Origin: Trichosphaerium sp. ATCC 40318
Lineage: Eukaryota > Discosea > Flabellinia > Trichosidae
Length of the DNA: 64,000 nucleotides
Direction: 5' to 3'
Assembly: GCA_038496445.1 (NCBI GenBank)
Contig: JALMLS010000487.1
Coordinates: 62,001 to 126,000 of the forward strand
Both the position numbers and the translations under genes were made by a program. Positions within the stretch are counted from its first letter, which is position 1; every line of letters starts with the position of its first letter. The notes beneath the pieces were generated by a model that was not told the origin of the DNA, did no database searches, and saw only the letters and a program-made list of their open reading frames with translations. Shown here piece after piece: positions 17,202 through 29,859 of this stretch.

Positions 17202-20200
17202 TTAGAGTTGCAATTCAGCAAGTAGTTTGGCAATTCTTTCCTCAAAAGCTAAATTCGCTTGTTTGAGCTCTTCCAGTTTAGCAGTTTTTTCTTCTAGAGC
17301 CAAATTCGCTTGTTTAAGCTCTTTCAGTTTAGAGTTGTCTTCTTCTAGTTTAGCAATTCTCTTGAGTTGCTTGGTGCTGTTTTCTTCATGGTTGGCATTG
17401 GTTTTTTGTAGCATTGTGTTCACCTCTTGCAATTTGGTGTGTGATTCCTCAAGGTCTTGTTTTAGCTTTTCAACTTGTTCTTTTAAGGATGGAACAAACT
17501 GATCTTGCACGCTTAGTTGTTCAGGTTGATTTGGCTTTGCAGCTGCCCATAATTTTCTTAAAGAGTATAAGTTTAAGTTACTTTTGTTTATGCAGTACCG
17601 TTCAGTTAAGAAAGCCTCATCAGGCAAGTCATCTGACTCGCTGACATCATCAAGCAAGTCATACAACACTGTGCCATCTTCAGATTTTGCAATCTCTTTT
17701 TTGTCTCCTGTATGTTTGTTGATACTTGCGTTGGAAGTATTGGTATTTTTGGTTAGTTTCTTCTTCTTGGTTTTCTTGTTTGATTTCTTTTTTAAGGGTT
17801 TTTTCTGAACCCGTTTCTTTGGTTTCTTTACAACCTTAATGACATAACGTGCAACAGCTTGAACATCTAAACAAACAATAAATACAATGCTACATTGTAG
17901 AATGTTACCTTGAGCCACAACCAACTCATCACACGGATACTTATCAACATCTTCTTTTACTGCTTGTCCCTTGTTGTTTACCACTGCATAATGACTTTGG
18001 TATCCTGGTTTAATAGGTCTTCCCTTAAGGTTGTTTAAGTCTCCAGGTTTCTCTATTACCTAGTATTTCTTAAATATAATGTACAGAACCAGCATGTGTA
18101 CTGGATATATGTTGCCAGGTGTGACTAGACTCAAAATAAGTGTTTTTTCAGCTGAATCACGGTCATAAGAACAAGCATATGTGATACTACTCTATTGTAA
18201 AATATTAGAAACAGAATCAGTTTTTGTACTTGTACGGTAAAGTAGATTCCTTGTCCATAATATCCAGCATCCAATGCACATACAGTTCCAAACCCAGCTT
18301 TTACAATACTCTCAGCAGCCTCAGCACTTGTTCCATGCACCATTAACATAACAGGTAACTGAACAATTGATTATGCAAGGATTGTTAAAGAAGCGAATAC
18401 CTCTGTGTTATTAGCTGAGCTTTCAACAGCAGTCAACGATGAAAACTTTTTTGCAATACTTGTTCGAGCATCGCCTTGCCAATCTTTCTTACAAAATAGT
18501 TTGGGCACTTCTCTAAAAACAAAGAGTCAATACTTTCTAAAACATTATGGACATACTGGTGCCTGTGTTTAAGTATTGTGTTGTACATGCCAAAGTTTCT
18601 AAGTAATACATCATTGCAAACAAGTTGTGCTGATACAAGTTTGACTTGATCATATCCATGCATTTTTGACAGTTGGTCATGAAGAAACGCCAATTCTCTT
18701 TGGGCTGCAGTAGTCTCAGTGAACAGATCCAATGTCCTGTAGTGAGTTGCCATTTCATCAAAACCCCTTCAAAAGAGTTAAATGCAATAAAGGTGAACAA
18801 ACTCAACTTGTTTTTAGACCGATCCCAGCCATGTGCATAATCCAATCGTTTTTTTAATCCCCAAACTGTTGTACTTTTTAATCCTTGAAAACAGGTCAAA
18901 TAGTTAAAATAGCGTTGCATATACCTGATGTAGTGTTTTTTACTCTCTTAGGAATTATAGGGTGAATAGCTGTTTGTTTTCTCCACATCTTATCTGGTAA
19001 ATCAAATAAAATACCTTCCATCAGTTCTCCTTGTTTAACCCAAAAGTTCTATCAATAAAACAATCAATAGTTTGTCCTTAGTAAAGAGATGTGTTTGTAC
19101 CGGAGATTGTACTAATGTGCGATTGTAAGTACAAATCAATGCACAAATACCTTTTTGAATTGCAAGTTTGAAGTAAGAACGTGTAGGCTTGAGGTATGAT
19201 TAGTCAACATTTGTTGATATTAAAAAGAAGTACCAAGTACTGTAACCATTTTGCAAGATTGTATCTCCATTTTGGACTCTCTGTATCATATGATAGCCAT
19301 AGCTTGTGACACTGCTGCTGATCTCTTGGAAAGTGTGCCAAGAGAGTTTCAAAAAGATTAGTATAAGCAGGATCATTGTCAACCGCTTTTATCAGTATTG
19401 TTTTGAAATCAATTGTTTTTTTACTCATAGTACGTGAGAAAACATCACTTGCATTTGATAAAATGAGAAATGCTGAGGTTTGTTTATACAACGCTAATAT
19501 TGTGTTAACATTATCGTATTGTAGTAATATATAATGACCTGCATAGAGTAAGGGAACCCAACCTTTGTTATCAGTTGCTGCAGCGTCTGCTTGGCATTCA
19601 ATTAACTGTGTGATGCACTCACAATGACCATTTTTTGCTAAAAGTGTCAAAATAAGTGTTTTCCAGAGGAATGTAAGCACCAGCAATATGTAAAGCTGTG
19701 CGGCCTTCATTATCTGTAGCATTGATGTTTGCCTTTGCATTGAACATCAATTTGACAATATCTGTGTGTCCATTCAGTGCTGAGAAGTGTGAGTAACATA
19801 CACGCTATATATTTAAACCACTCTACCTGCTTGATGTAAAGCTGTGCGGCCTACATCATCTGTAGCTTTAGCATTTGCCTTTGCATTGATCATCAATTTG
19901 ACAATATCTGCGTGTCCATTCAGTGCTGAGAAGTGTAAGTTATGTTGTGTATTTACAATACGGAACCTGCATAATGTACGGCTGTGCGGCCTTCATTATC
20001 TGTAGCACTGACACTTGTCTTTGCATTGATAAACAATTTGACAATAGCTGTGTGTCCCTCCTGTGCTGAGAAGTGTGAGTTATGTTGTATATTTACAATA
20101 ATGTACCTGCATAATGTACGGCTGTGCGGCCTTCATTATCTGTAGCATTGATACTTGCCTTTGCATTGATAATCAATTTGACAATAGCTGTGTGTCCCTC

Positions 20201-21343
20201 CTGTGCTGAGAAGTGTGAGTAATATATGTTGTATATTTATGGCATTGTACCTGCTTTATGTAAAGCTGTCTGGCCATCACTATCTTTAATATTTACATTT
20301 GCTCTGATCAATAGTTGAACAATATGTGTGTGTTCATACTGTGCTGAGAAGTGTAAGTAATATATATTGTATATTTATGGCATTGTACCTGTGTGTAGCA
20401 ACAGTTCAACCACTTTTGTGCGTCCATTCCGTGCTGAAAGTGTGAGTAACATACATTGTATATTTACAACTCTGTACCTGCAAAATGTAGAGCTGTATTG
20501 CCACTATTATTTGCAATAATATTTGCATTTGCATTGAACAACAGTTCAACAACATCTATGTGTCCATTCCGTGCTGAAAAGTGAGTAACACACATTGTAT
20601 ATTTACTCTTTACCTGCGAAATGTAAAGCTGTATTGCCATTACTATTTGTGGCATTGATATTTGCATTTTCATCTACCAACAGTTTAACAACATCTGTGC
20701 ATCCATTCCATGCTGAGAAGTGTGAGTACATTGTATATTTACAATACTGTACCTGCATAATGTAAAACTGTATAGCCAAAGACTGGAGCATTAGCATTGA
20801 TATCTATTTTAGCTTTGATAAATAATTTAACAATTTGTGTGTGTCCCTCTTGTGCTGAGAAGTGTGAGTAACATTTATTGTATATTTACGGCATCGAACC
20901 TGCATAATGTAAAGGTGTACAGTGATGGCTATCTAGAGCATCGATATTTGCGCTTGCGCAGATCAACAATTTAACAATATGTGTGTGTCCCTCTTGTGCT
21001 GAGAAGTGTGAGTAATATGCATTGTATATTTACAATACTGTACCTGCTTTATGTAAAGCTGTATAGCCATCATTATCTGTATCATTGCCATTTGCATTAG
21101 CATGTAAAAAGCTCAACATAATATTGGGCAAACGATATTTAGCTAAATTAGGTTGATATGTAAACATTTATCCATACAAACCTGAAAACCATAGAATTTT
21201 ATTGGCTGTCTCTTCATTATATGTCCTTTTCTGTAGTTTAGTATTAACTACAAATAAATTGTAAATGACCAATACTGCCTAAGATATTATTTCACCTGAT
21301 GTGATATTGAACGTTGCTCTCTGCCATACCAGTTCTGTAGAGT
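17202..21343 (-). CDS. Ankyrin-repeat / PARP catalytic domain / coiled-coil protein, copy A
   Basis: A many-exon gene. Ankyrin exons are 21044-21142, 20900-20998, 20753-20854, 20614-20712, 20478-20573, 20389-20433, 20251-20343, 20107-20205, 19967-20065, 19827-19925 and 19681-19779, each one repeat in phase 1, followed by 19234-19637. Further exons are 19101-19187, 18925-19048, 18808-18883, 18587-18766, 18401-18512, 18236-18358, 18102-18191, 17909-18059, 17599-17866 and 17202-17556. The PARP domain has HGT, the loop DAGYYGQGIYF, a Tyr ten residues after that Phe, and the Glu of CDELVVAQ, so the H-Y-E triad of poly-ADP-ribosyltransferases is present. A Lys-rich nuclear-signal-like tract and a long coiled coil end the protein. 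A further upstream exon at about 21182-21229 is homologous to copy B, but the start codon was not found. Probable role: NAD-dependent ADP-ribosylation of proteins bound by the ankyrins, tankyrase-like but without a SAM domain. Confidence 0.85.
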
Positions 21344-21344
21344 A

Positions 21345-23010
21345 TTATGCATTAATGATTAGCAAACAAAAAACAGTTCATGCCTTTTTGTTTGTGTTTT
21401 TCTTCTTTGTGCTGGTTTGACATGAGATGTCGCTTTTGGCGATACATGAAGTATTTCAGTTGTCCTACGCTTTTATTGAGATATGTGTTACGAGCTGGCT
21501 TGAAAAAAACCGTTTTTCTTCTACGGGCTACATAGTTGACTTAATACCAATGCATGATTTTTTAGCCATTAAAAACTGTTCAAAGTCTCACCTCCAATAG
21601 AAGGTGCAGAGCTATTATTTATTTGTGATACTAAATACAATCAAAACTTTGGTTTTAAGATCAATAGAAGAGCATTTAAAGATTTTAGCGCTGCATTTTC
21701 TCATTCTTTATGCTGTTTTTTTGCAAAAGTTCAAAAATACCTCAAAAAGAAATGACGCTAACAACAGACAAAAAGTGAAGAAGTCCAACGCATTACATCC
21801 ATACACTGCCTGTTTAAAAAGCGCTACATATATTTTACTACGACTGTTCCGACGCGTTGTTCGGAAGGTCTTTGTCGTGGCTTATACTCTATCGTTTTTA
21901 CATGCCCAAGCGCTTGATAGTTAGCTGTGTATAACAAACCAAACCGCACAGAATCCACTTTTCAATCGATAGGTCGATTGAACGCAAAAAACGCCTGTGA
22001 CCATTTTGTACATATGTACCACAAACTTCTTGCTTTACCTGTGAGAAGCACACCTATACGCTTCCGTCCCATAGAGCACAAATGAGCCAAAAAATACATT
22101 CAGTTAAGGTCACATTCAATAGGGAGTTAGCAAATCATGAATTGGTGTTAAGTGCTTACGAAAACATGCATTGGTATTAAGTAAAGTATGTAGCCGATAG
22201 TTCTTGTTTAGCAAAATGGTCACGTGGTAGATTTTTGCGTTTAAATATTTGTTTTTATTCAAAGATTCGCCCAAATGCTATCGCTCTACTAGCGTAGAAC
22301 CACTAGAAGTTTTGCGTGCCAACTACAATAAAAGCAGGTTCTTACGTGCCTTTTTGATCTTTTTTATCACGTGGAAGCGTAACAATCGTATATAAAGCGT
22401 CGTTTAAGTATTTTGAGTTTGTATGCTGCGACTGTGGTGGTTAAATAATGTAACACAACTAGTTCCTTTTTTTTTTCGAAACACGTTTGCGAACAGTCGT
22501 ACGAAGGAAATTCACCCATAAATTCAAACTGCGGTATATCGAAGAGGTTGTTAAAGAACGTATCGTGAGATACAAGAATTTTTAAGGTTGTTTTTCGAAT
22601 TCACGTGAAGTCTGAAAGTGTTCGAAAAAAAAGTCCAAACATTCGGTTTGGCGTTATTTCAGGCCAAATCCAGCGTGCTCAATCGCCGCTGGCTATCCCC
22701 CCATGCAACCCTTTTGAACTAAGACAAACACATCTATGTGACGGTTTGCAAAACTGTTTTTCAACAATATCGACAAATGACACAAAATCTACAGTTTTTA
22801 TGTTTAGCCTTTTTTAAAGTGTTTGTACTCGCTTGTGGACTTGAAAGTTTAAAATAAGAGGGTATGATGAGCGTGACATTATTTCTTTTTTGTTCTGTTG
22901 TTCGGCAACCATACAGTAATCCATTTACATCATTTAGCAAGAAATTTATTACAATAACAAGGTGGTATCTCTATAAAAATTGGTAATTTCATTTTTGTTT
23001 TTTTCCGTTG
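21345..23010. other. No gene recognised (may hold 5' exon(s) of ANK-PARP copy A)
   Basis: Short frames only. The homology of copy A to copy B fades near 21340, before any ATG, so one or more 5' exons of copy A may lie here. Several CACGTG hexamers occur (near 22225, 22373 and 22603). Confidence 0.45.
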
Positions 23011-24243
23011 TTAGCCCACCTGTGTAACTTTTGTTTGCTGTTCACTACAGAGCTCAAGGTTCGTTTCTTCTTTTATAAAATTCATAGGTACCCTATCCCA
23101 CCTTTCAATAAAATAAAGAGAATTACATGGCGACTCCCTGTTGTTTAAGTCAGCATCATGACAATCGCAAAATATGTTTTCTTGTCGTTCTTTTCTATGT
23201 CCACATGGCACTATAGAAAAACAATATTAGCGACTAACGAGTACTTCCATTTCAATGTTAAAGGTGAAGGTAACTAGACAAATCAAAACTCAAAAGAAAG
23301 AAATACAAACAGCCAATCTCAGCAAGAATGAGAGAAAGCCAAAAAAAAAAACAAAAACGAAAGACCTTGGTTGACAAAAAAAAAATTTCAGTGGCTTTGA
23401 AGCGTGATTATTACTTACTATATCCACCATGACCTATCATTTTGAATGTAGACTTTCTTGAATATGTATGGTTGAAGTAATTAAAAACGAAAATACAACT
23501 TGCAAAATTCCTCCCCAATATTTGATCACATTGAAGTGACTCTGGATTTGTATCACTTACCTCTTGAGCGCTTTCATTAAGTAATTTGATATAAGGTTCT
23601 ATTCTAGAAACTACAAGTACAAGTCCAGAGAAACCAAGGCCATATGAAATAGAGAAACAGTGTTGAAGAGCCTCGTCAATATGAAAATCGCTGAGTTTGA
23701 AAATATCACAATAATTCATATCATCTTCAACAATGAATAACTTCGCGTCCTGTGGTAGGTTCTGATGAAGGTATGAAAAAGCAAATACAAGAGCAGCATT
23801 CTGAGAGTTATGTGAACCATATTTAGGAATGTACTAAGGCCAAAAAAGGTCAGGTTTCGCGTGGGAACAAAAAACCTAAGAGAAAAAAAACCCTCCAACT
23901 TTGCGGTTTTTGTTTACAATTCCTCTCTTACGCGTACCTCTGTTTCTAGTAACCTGTCTCCGTGGTATAAGTAAGCCATATCTTCTAAAACGTCTAAAGT
24001 ATAACAATCATCAAGTAAACACGTGGCTATTGGTTTACGCTTAAAGTTCTTTGTTAAAAGCTGTATATACTCTGGTCTTTGTTTTAAATAATCAAGAATA
24101 CCCGTCTTCTTATTTTCACCTGTCATATACTCTAACGACATTGTTGATAGCGTAAAAATTTGAAACGTGAATATAGCAGCGTTTAGAACAAGAAAAAGAA
24201 ATAATATACGATAACCAAGGCTTCTTGGCCATATATAACCCAT
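23011..24243 (-). CDS. Type II membrane protein, glycosyltransferase-like
   Basis: Three exons join in phase (23938-24243, 23419-23833, 23011-23210) to give 306 residues. Residues ~10-35 form a single hydrophobic anchor after a short basic N-terminus, the topology of Golgi transferases. The lumenal part contains LFIVEDDM, a DxD-type metal-binding motif, followed by SISYGLGFSGLVL and CDQILGR. A Cys-rich tail (PCGHRKERQ, FCDCHD) ends the protein. Motif order resembles GT-A fold transferases that modify glycoproteins, but I cannot name the family or the donor sugar. The first intron is 104 nt with a GTACGC donor. The ATG at 24241-24243 is the first in frame before the anchor. Confidence 0.55.
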
Positions 24244-25019
24244 TTTGGAATCAGCTGGTTACGTCAAGGGTGTTTTGATTGTAGAGGCACGTGTTTTTGT
24301 ATTAATATTGGCTTCTTTCGCACGTGATACAAGAAACAGCGTGTACAATCGAATAGTAAGGGAACTTGTATTATTACGTAGACGTAGTCAAAACGGAGTC
24401 AAAGGCGATGATACAAACGAACGCGCTAGACTACAAGAGTAAACAACTACGAAAACGCTTCAAAACTAGGCTGATATCTTGTACAAAATAAATATTTAGG
24501 AAAGTGGCTTGTGTACGCAAAACAGGAAGTGCCACTTCTTTGAACACGTGTTGGTGACCCTTGAGTTCATGGTTACCCTTTGCTCGTGTAATAATGAAGT
24601 CTACGTCACAGTTACGATAAAAGGCGGTCAATACCACTACTACATGTAGTGTTTAGGACAAAATAAGAAGTTGTTCTAGCTCTATGCGTAACAAATTACA
24701 TGTTAGTGATAGAACTGTCCCTTCCTTCTCCGTAAACCTAAGACTAGTATGTCACAATGTTGTTTTACTTTGGAATAAGTCACTTTTGATTCAAACAGGT
24801 TTATTTCCGTGGGCCTTGTAATACTACATGCCATATTTGTTGATTTACAATCAACCACGTGCTTTTCTAGTAAGGTGGAAACTCGATAGACGGAAAAAAA
24901 AAGAACCAGGTTTTTTTTTAATTACATGATCAGTTGTTCAAGGAACAATGCGCTATACAGGTGATAATTTATTTTGTTATTAAAATAACAGCGACGAGTG
25001 TTTTGTACGTTGATTTGAA
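24244..25019. other. Intergenic; no gene recognised
   Basis: Promoter side of the glycosyltransferase-like gene and 3' side of the next gene. CACGTG occurs four to five times (near 24285, 24320, 24548 and 24856). The short frames on both strands look fortuitous. Confidence 0.5.
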
Positions 25020-26407
25020 CTACAATGACGCTAAAGATGCAATTAAAGAAGTAGCAATAGATAAAAATGTAGCACTTAAATCATAGCTTGAAGAAACACT
25101 TTGAGGTGCCACAGGTGTTGTTGGAGAGGACGTCGGCGCTGTAGTTGTTCGAGAAACCGTTGGTGAGTACGTTGTTGGTGATAAAATACTTGGATTAGGG
25201 AAGATAGTAAAGTCAGCTGTTGTTGGAAGAATGTTTTCTTCAACAATGCATGCAGAAAAGTTGAATGATGGGATATCAAACAAGATTGCTGATCCGTTCT
25301 CGCAAGCAACTATAAGTGTATCGGAATCTAACACTGTCATTCCTTAACTGAAGTCAGTTTAACAAATAAAGAAGCGGAGAATAGGTTTAGACATACCTTT
25401 GAAGAACTGATTACAGTAGCTTGGAGTTGATGAAGTTCTTAGAGTTTCACAATTGTCTGTAAGATTTTCTTGAGGAATTGAAGCTTCGATAAGCATCCCT
25501 GACCCACCAAGGACGTACAGCTTGTCGCCAATTACAGCAGCTTAAAATTGGGTAAGAAATGGACAATGTAGTACGTGGTACACAACAAAAAACCAATCAG
25601 TTTTCAGTTGTAGATTTGTGACCCTAAAATTTATAAGTACCATGTTCATCATCTGCTGCTCCTCCTGTTACAATAGCAGGGCATCTTTTGGTGAGGACAC
25701 ATGTATCAGGGTCCAATTCTGCAAGCCCACGGACAGTAAATTCACCGTCTTTATTCTCACCCCATAAGTACAACTTGCCGCTAAATGGGTCTACTGACAT
25801 TGCTCCATATGTTGATATATTACATTGTTTAAGCTATTGACAGGCTAGTTAGCTTTTTTTTGCTGCAATATCTCAAAGTGTCACCGGTATTTTATGCAAA
25901 CATAATTCCTCTTCTCACTGAATGTGTAAAAAGTAACAAACGCATACTTTGTTTAACATTCGTAATTTTGTTTTACCAAAAAAACCCGAAAACAGAAGTA
26001 GCGAGAGAATCCGGAAGGTAGGCTAGGACGTACCTTTGTGCAGTTTCTATCGTAGATGTAAGTTGGTCTACTAGCTGACAACGCGAAACCAACAGGACCA
26101 AGTCCTATTACAATTCTCTCATCAGGAAGCACAGCTATCGCTGTGATGTCTACGAGACCGGTCAGCGTAGTAGTACTAGAAACATTGGCGCATTCTAAAA
26201 GATGGTTTAGTACAAAAGCTTCAAACTCGTTTAAAACGTACGGCCAAGCGCTTCACTTGTATTCAACCTATTTAAAAAGCTTATTCCGATGGTCTCAGCG
26301 CTAAAATCTTGTATTTCTACAATATAGCTATTAAAGCTTCCTGGGATCACTGCAATAGATAGAGCAATCATACTAAAAACTAACTGAAACAATAGAGAGG
26401 TGTTCAT
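25020..26407 (-). CDS. Secreted, probably GPI-anchored repeat protein (beta-propeller-like)
   Basis: Five exons (26242-26407, 26034-26194, 25641-25833, 25397-25540, 25020-25342) join in phase to 328 residues. The N-terminus is a signal peptide (MNTSLLFQLVFSMIALSIAV). The middle has blade-like segments, such as AAVIGDKLYVLGGSG and MSVDPFSGKLYLWGEN, reminiscent of kelch or NHL propellers, with scattered cysteines. A Thr/Ser/Pro-rich stalk (TTAPTSSPTT) leads to a hydrophobic C-terminal end (TFLSIATSLIASLASL) with no charged tail, as in GPI-attachment signals. All introns are short. Likely a cell-surface protein; ligand unknown. Confidence 0.6.
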
Positions 26408-27131
26408 GGTTGTATGCTTCCGTTTTTGGAAAAATGAATAACAAGTCAAAAATCATCTATTCATCAACTCTTTAAATAACATTTACACTGTTGAACTAAC
26501 ACAAGCGTAATTGAAAGCCTCAGATAACATTTTAGAGTCATACAAGAACATGGCATGTTTCATGAGAACAAAATTACATTCAGATAATGAGGTGTCAACA
26601 CGAACTTCGCTGCAACAGCGAACTTCCGCCAGCAAACAGTGAATGGTATTTGAAAGGAAAAACAGTTGACGAGCAAAACGTCTGGTGGTTCTAGCGCAGG
26701 CCTTGACGTTTTATTAACCAACAAGAACAAAGTAAGGTACAGAGCTCCTTTAGCACCATCTATGGCGCCTCCTGCAACCCCTTGCACCGCTTCACCACCT
26801 TTAACCCTGTATCACGGAAGCGCCATTCCTATCAGCTCCAGCTTCCCACTGATCCTTTCGACTACATGTTACTCTGAAAGTCGAACCGAGTTACTAGATT
26901 CTATCGGCAACATGAGTGGCTTAACCCCAACGCATGGATTTTAAGCGTTCATACTAACAATGGAATTTGTTTTTTATATAGTGTTAGCACAAAATCTCGT
27001 TGCACTTTGTACGCTGATTTAGTTTTAACAAGAACATCACAAGGTGTTAGGTTTATTAGATTTTATGCGTACAAAAATAGTCATAATCAGCCAAACACAG
27101 CATTCTCTTGATGTTCAAATTGAATCTGCAA
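26408..27131. other. Intergenic; no gene recognised
   Basis: Contains overlapping open frames of 75-92 codons on the two strands (26560-26941). Neither has a domain, splice partners or a plausible promoter. They look like mirror images of one GC-richer stretch. Confidence 0.45.
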
Positions 27132-29706
27132 TTAAAATATCAGAACAAATAATACTTCTGTGGAGTGTACATGTTTTCTTGGAAACGGAATAGTATTTCT
27201 ATCGTGTATCTTCCCAATAACTATCGACATAAGCTTACAAAGTTTAATGCCTATAGTAAAGAGGTGTTAGAAGTACAGCAAAAAAGTCAATGCTTCAACC
27301 CCAACACGAAAGAAACTCGTAAAACAACATTTGAATATGCAATCCTACGCACTAAATCCAGATTGCGGAACAGATCCGTATCGTTTAATATCAGTGTACC
27401 ATTTATAATCACTTTCACTCAAACCACACTGTTTTATTCTTCGTAGTAGCATATCAAGGCGCTCTTCTTTTTGAGAACCTTAATCAAAGTTAGACATCAA
27501 AATATTCAATCTAAACCTCATCTCTACCACTGGCTATTAGACCTAATTTGGGCCATATTAGTTCCATGCTTGAACACGTTTTGTTGTCATCATTAAGGCG
27601 TATATTAAATTCCTTAACAAAATATTATAAGGAAAGAGAAGCAATAAGCACTACCTTTATATCTACTGGATAATCTGTTAGGATGATAGGCTTCTTAAAT
27701 TTAATATCTGTAAGGTACCGCATATGTTCTATGTCCAAGTTCATACCCCATGCAATGTACTATAATTAAAAAAAAAGTAAGGTACGTACCAAAAATAACA
27801 TTCATAAGAAAAAAACAAGAAGAGGAGTTTGCTACAAAAACACGTACCCAATCAAACTGTTCAGTATCATTTGCTTTTTTTAATATATTCAAAGCTTCAT
27901 TATATGTCATACGAATAAATGGTGCTATAGAAAAAGTCTTTAAACGGTCTATAAGAGATGTTGTTTGTGTTGCTTTTTTTTTCTGTTTTTGAACTTTTTT
28001 TGAAATTGTGCCAACACTTGTTGATTGTGTTGTTGAGGCTGTTGTTGTTTTGGGAGGTTTTCTAGAGTTTCTATTTATTTTATCTTCTCTTATTTTTTTA
28101 TTTTCATAAGCTTGGCATATCTCTAGGTCTCCGTATACCTTGTCAATGCAATATTTTATAACAAACCGGATAAAAGCCTATCACAAACATGGTAAGCTGC
28201 AACAGTTTTTTAGTTTGTTTGTCATTACCTCAGCAATATCTATGCTGTCATTCAGGTCTCTAAATGCCATTGCAGCCTCTATCATCCAGAATTCTGCTAA
28301 ACCGCTGCCGGAAGCCCACCCAACCCTTTAATATCTTGTTTAAATCATGCACGTTCTTTTTTAGTTTGCATTTCTTTGCGTACTCGAAAGCAGGACCAAA
28401 AGAGTATACATTAGATAAAGAAGATGCAAAAGCCTCTGTGTGGAGTTGAGCAGAAGTAGTAGCAAAGGTAGGTTGTTTAAAGAAATCTTTGGAGTAATCA
28501 ACCTTTCCTTCTGTTGTATGTGCAATGTTGTCTACTCTGTCCCTCAGCAATGTAGTAACCTGGAACCCATATCCTTCACCATCTGTTGAAGTTATAACAG
28601 GCGCATGAATATTTATAAAGCCCTTTTTGATTAAAGGGTGAGTAACACGAACTACTACACAATGTGATGAATTTGTTGCTACCTTATTTTGAAAGAACAG
28701 ATGAGTTGCAAAAGAAATCGCGTTTCTTATCCTGAATATAGCTCCATGCTAGTACTATTATTAGAGCGAAACAGTTACGGCCGTTAAAATAAATGCTTCC
28801 TTCACGTTCGCTTAACAAAGTGGGTGAAAAAGTCATTTGCTCCCGTGCTGTTTTTTAACAATATTTTAAGAAAAAAATACGAACCAAATGAGCCCTTGGT
28901 CTTAGATGATTTATGTCGTTTAGGCTTGCTAAAAAAGAGGTACGTGGTAATTTTAACGGGTAATCGTCTCTAGGACATCCACCAACAACTTTAATTGTAC
29001 CACACAGCATCTCAATACGATAATCATCCTGTACCACTAAAGTACGTAAACAAACAATAAATCACATTCGCCATTAGCATCAACTCTCCAAGAGAGTATT
29101 CTGAAAACTCTTAACTCATACTTACTTGACTTTACTATTTTCCCTGTGACTAGAACAGACATACCACGGTTTATAGACCTGACAGTGTCATAGTTTTCAC
29201 CGCCTTCAACAATCACCTACAAAAATGAGAAAAAGATGTTTAACTTTTTTTGTTTTTTGAGTACGTACAGTAAGTGATGAGTGTGTAGTCCCATCCACAA
29301 CTGACAAGATACCAAGCGAAGCACGTCGAGCAATTCTAAAGGGAAATTACATTCGTTTATCGTCTCAACATCATAATTTTGACTAATACTTATGTTTTTA
29401 CGCGCCTACAGAATCCAATCCATCCTCCAACAGTAATAACTTTACCAATAAACCTTCGTAATTTCGAAAACAGCTAAAATTACGTTAAACGCCAAAGCCA
29501 CACTTTATAACAGCATTAGCACTGACTTACATGCTTTATCGTGACTCGTTTGTTAACGTTATGTTCAACGACTCTAACACGTTGTTCTAGCTGTTAAAGC
29601 CTTTTAGTACACCGCGCCTGTCACAATCTTTGGTTACCTCCTTTATTGTTATTCTGTATTTTTCGAGCTCAAGTTCAAGCTCTGCCCTTGACTTTTCTTC
29701 TGTCAT
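27132..29706 (-). CDS. Degenerate asparaginyl-tRNA synthetase-like protein
   Basis: Fourteen exons join in phase to 557 residues, the normal AsnRS length: 29638-29706, 29531-29590, 29406-29473, 29269-29335, 29126-29216, 28885-29036, 28683-28748, 28384-28622, 28229-28325, 27848-28177, 27655-27759, 27528-27612, 27353-27478, 27132-27250. An OB-fold anticodon-binding domain comes first ([12 protein letters not shown]), then HLRPRAHL, then [36 protein letters not shown] and NTIPFPR, all hallmarks of AsnRS. The catalytic signatures are gone: motif 2 (usually FRAE) reads FEVGW, the GEIIGG element reads GLIASG, and motif 3 (usually GLGFER) reads SIKLCK. It cannot be expected to activate Asn and is probably a non-catalytic paralogue. 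The Lys-rich insert near 28020 is also unusual. The intron after 29406 would be GC-AG. Confidence 0.88.
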
Positions 29707-29859
29707 GTAGTTCGTTACTATCAGTGGATGATTTTGATTGTGTGAGGAGCTTAATTCAATGAAAGCTCTCTTAATGTACAAGGTCAAGGAGTCTGAACTG
29801 AAAAACACAGAAATGCACAACACTTAAGCTCTGTCTTGTAACATTGTGTGGTTTTTATT

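Noticed and set aside
18766-18808. Apparent frameshift in both ANK-PARP copies near FNSFE
   Set aside because: A 41-nt intron with a GTTGAG donor and GAAG acceptor removes the shift in both copies.
26560-26944. Overlapping 75- and 92-codon frames on opposite strands
   Set aside because: No domains, no splice partners, no conserved features; mirror-image frames in a GC-richer stretch.
27528-27542. Deletion of the GEIIGG element from the AsnRS-like protein
   Set aside because: A GTAGAG donor 15 nt further downstream in the gene keeps the segment, which then reads GLIASG; only the key Glu is replaced.
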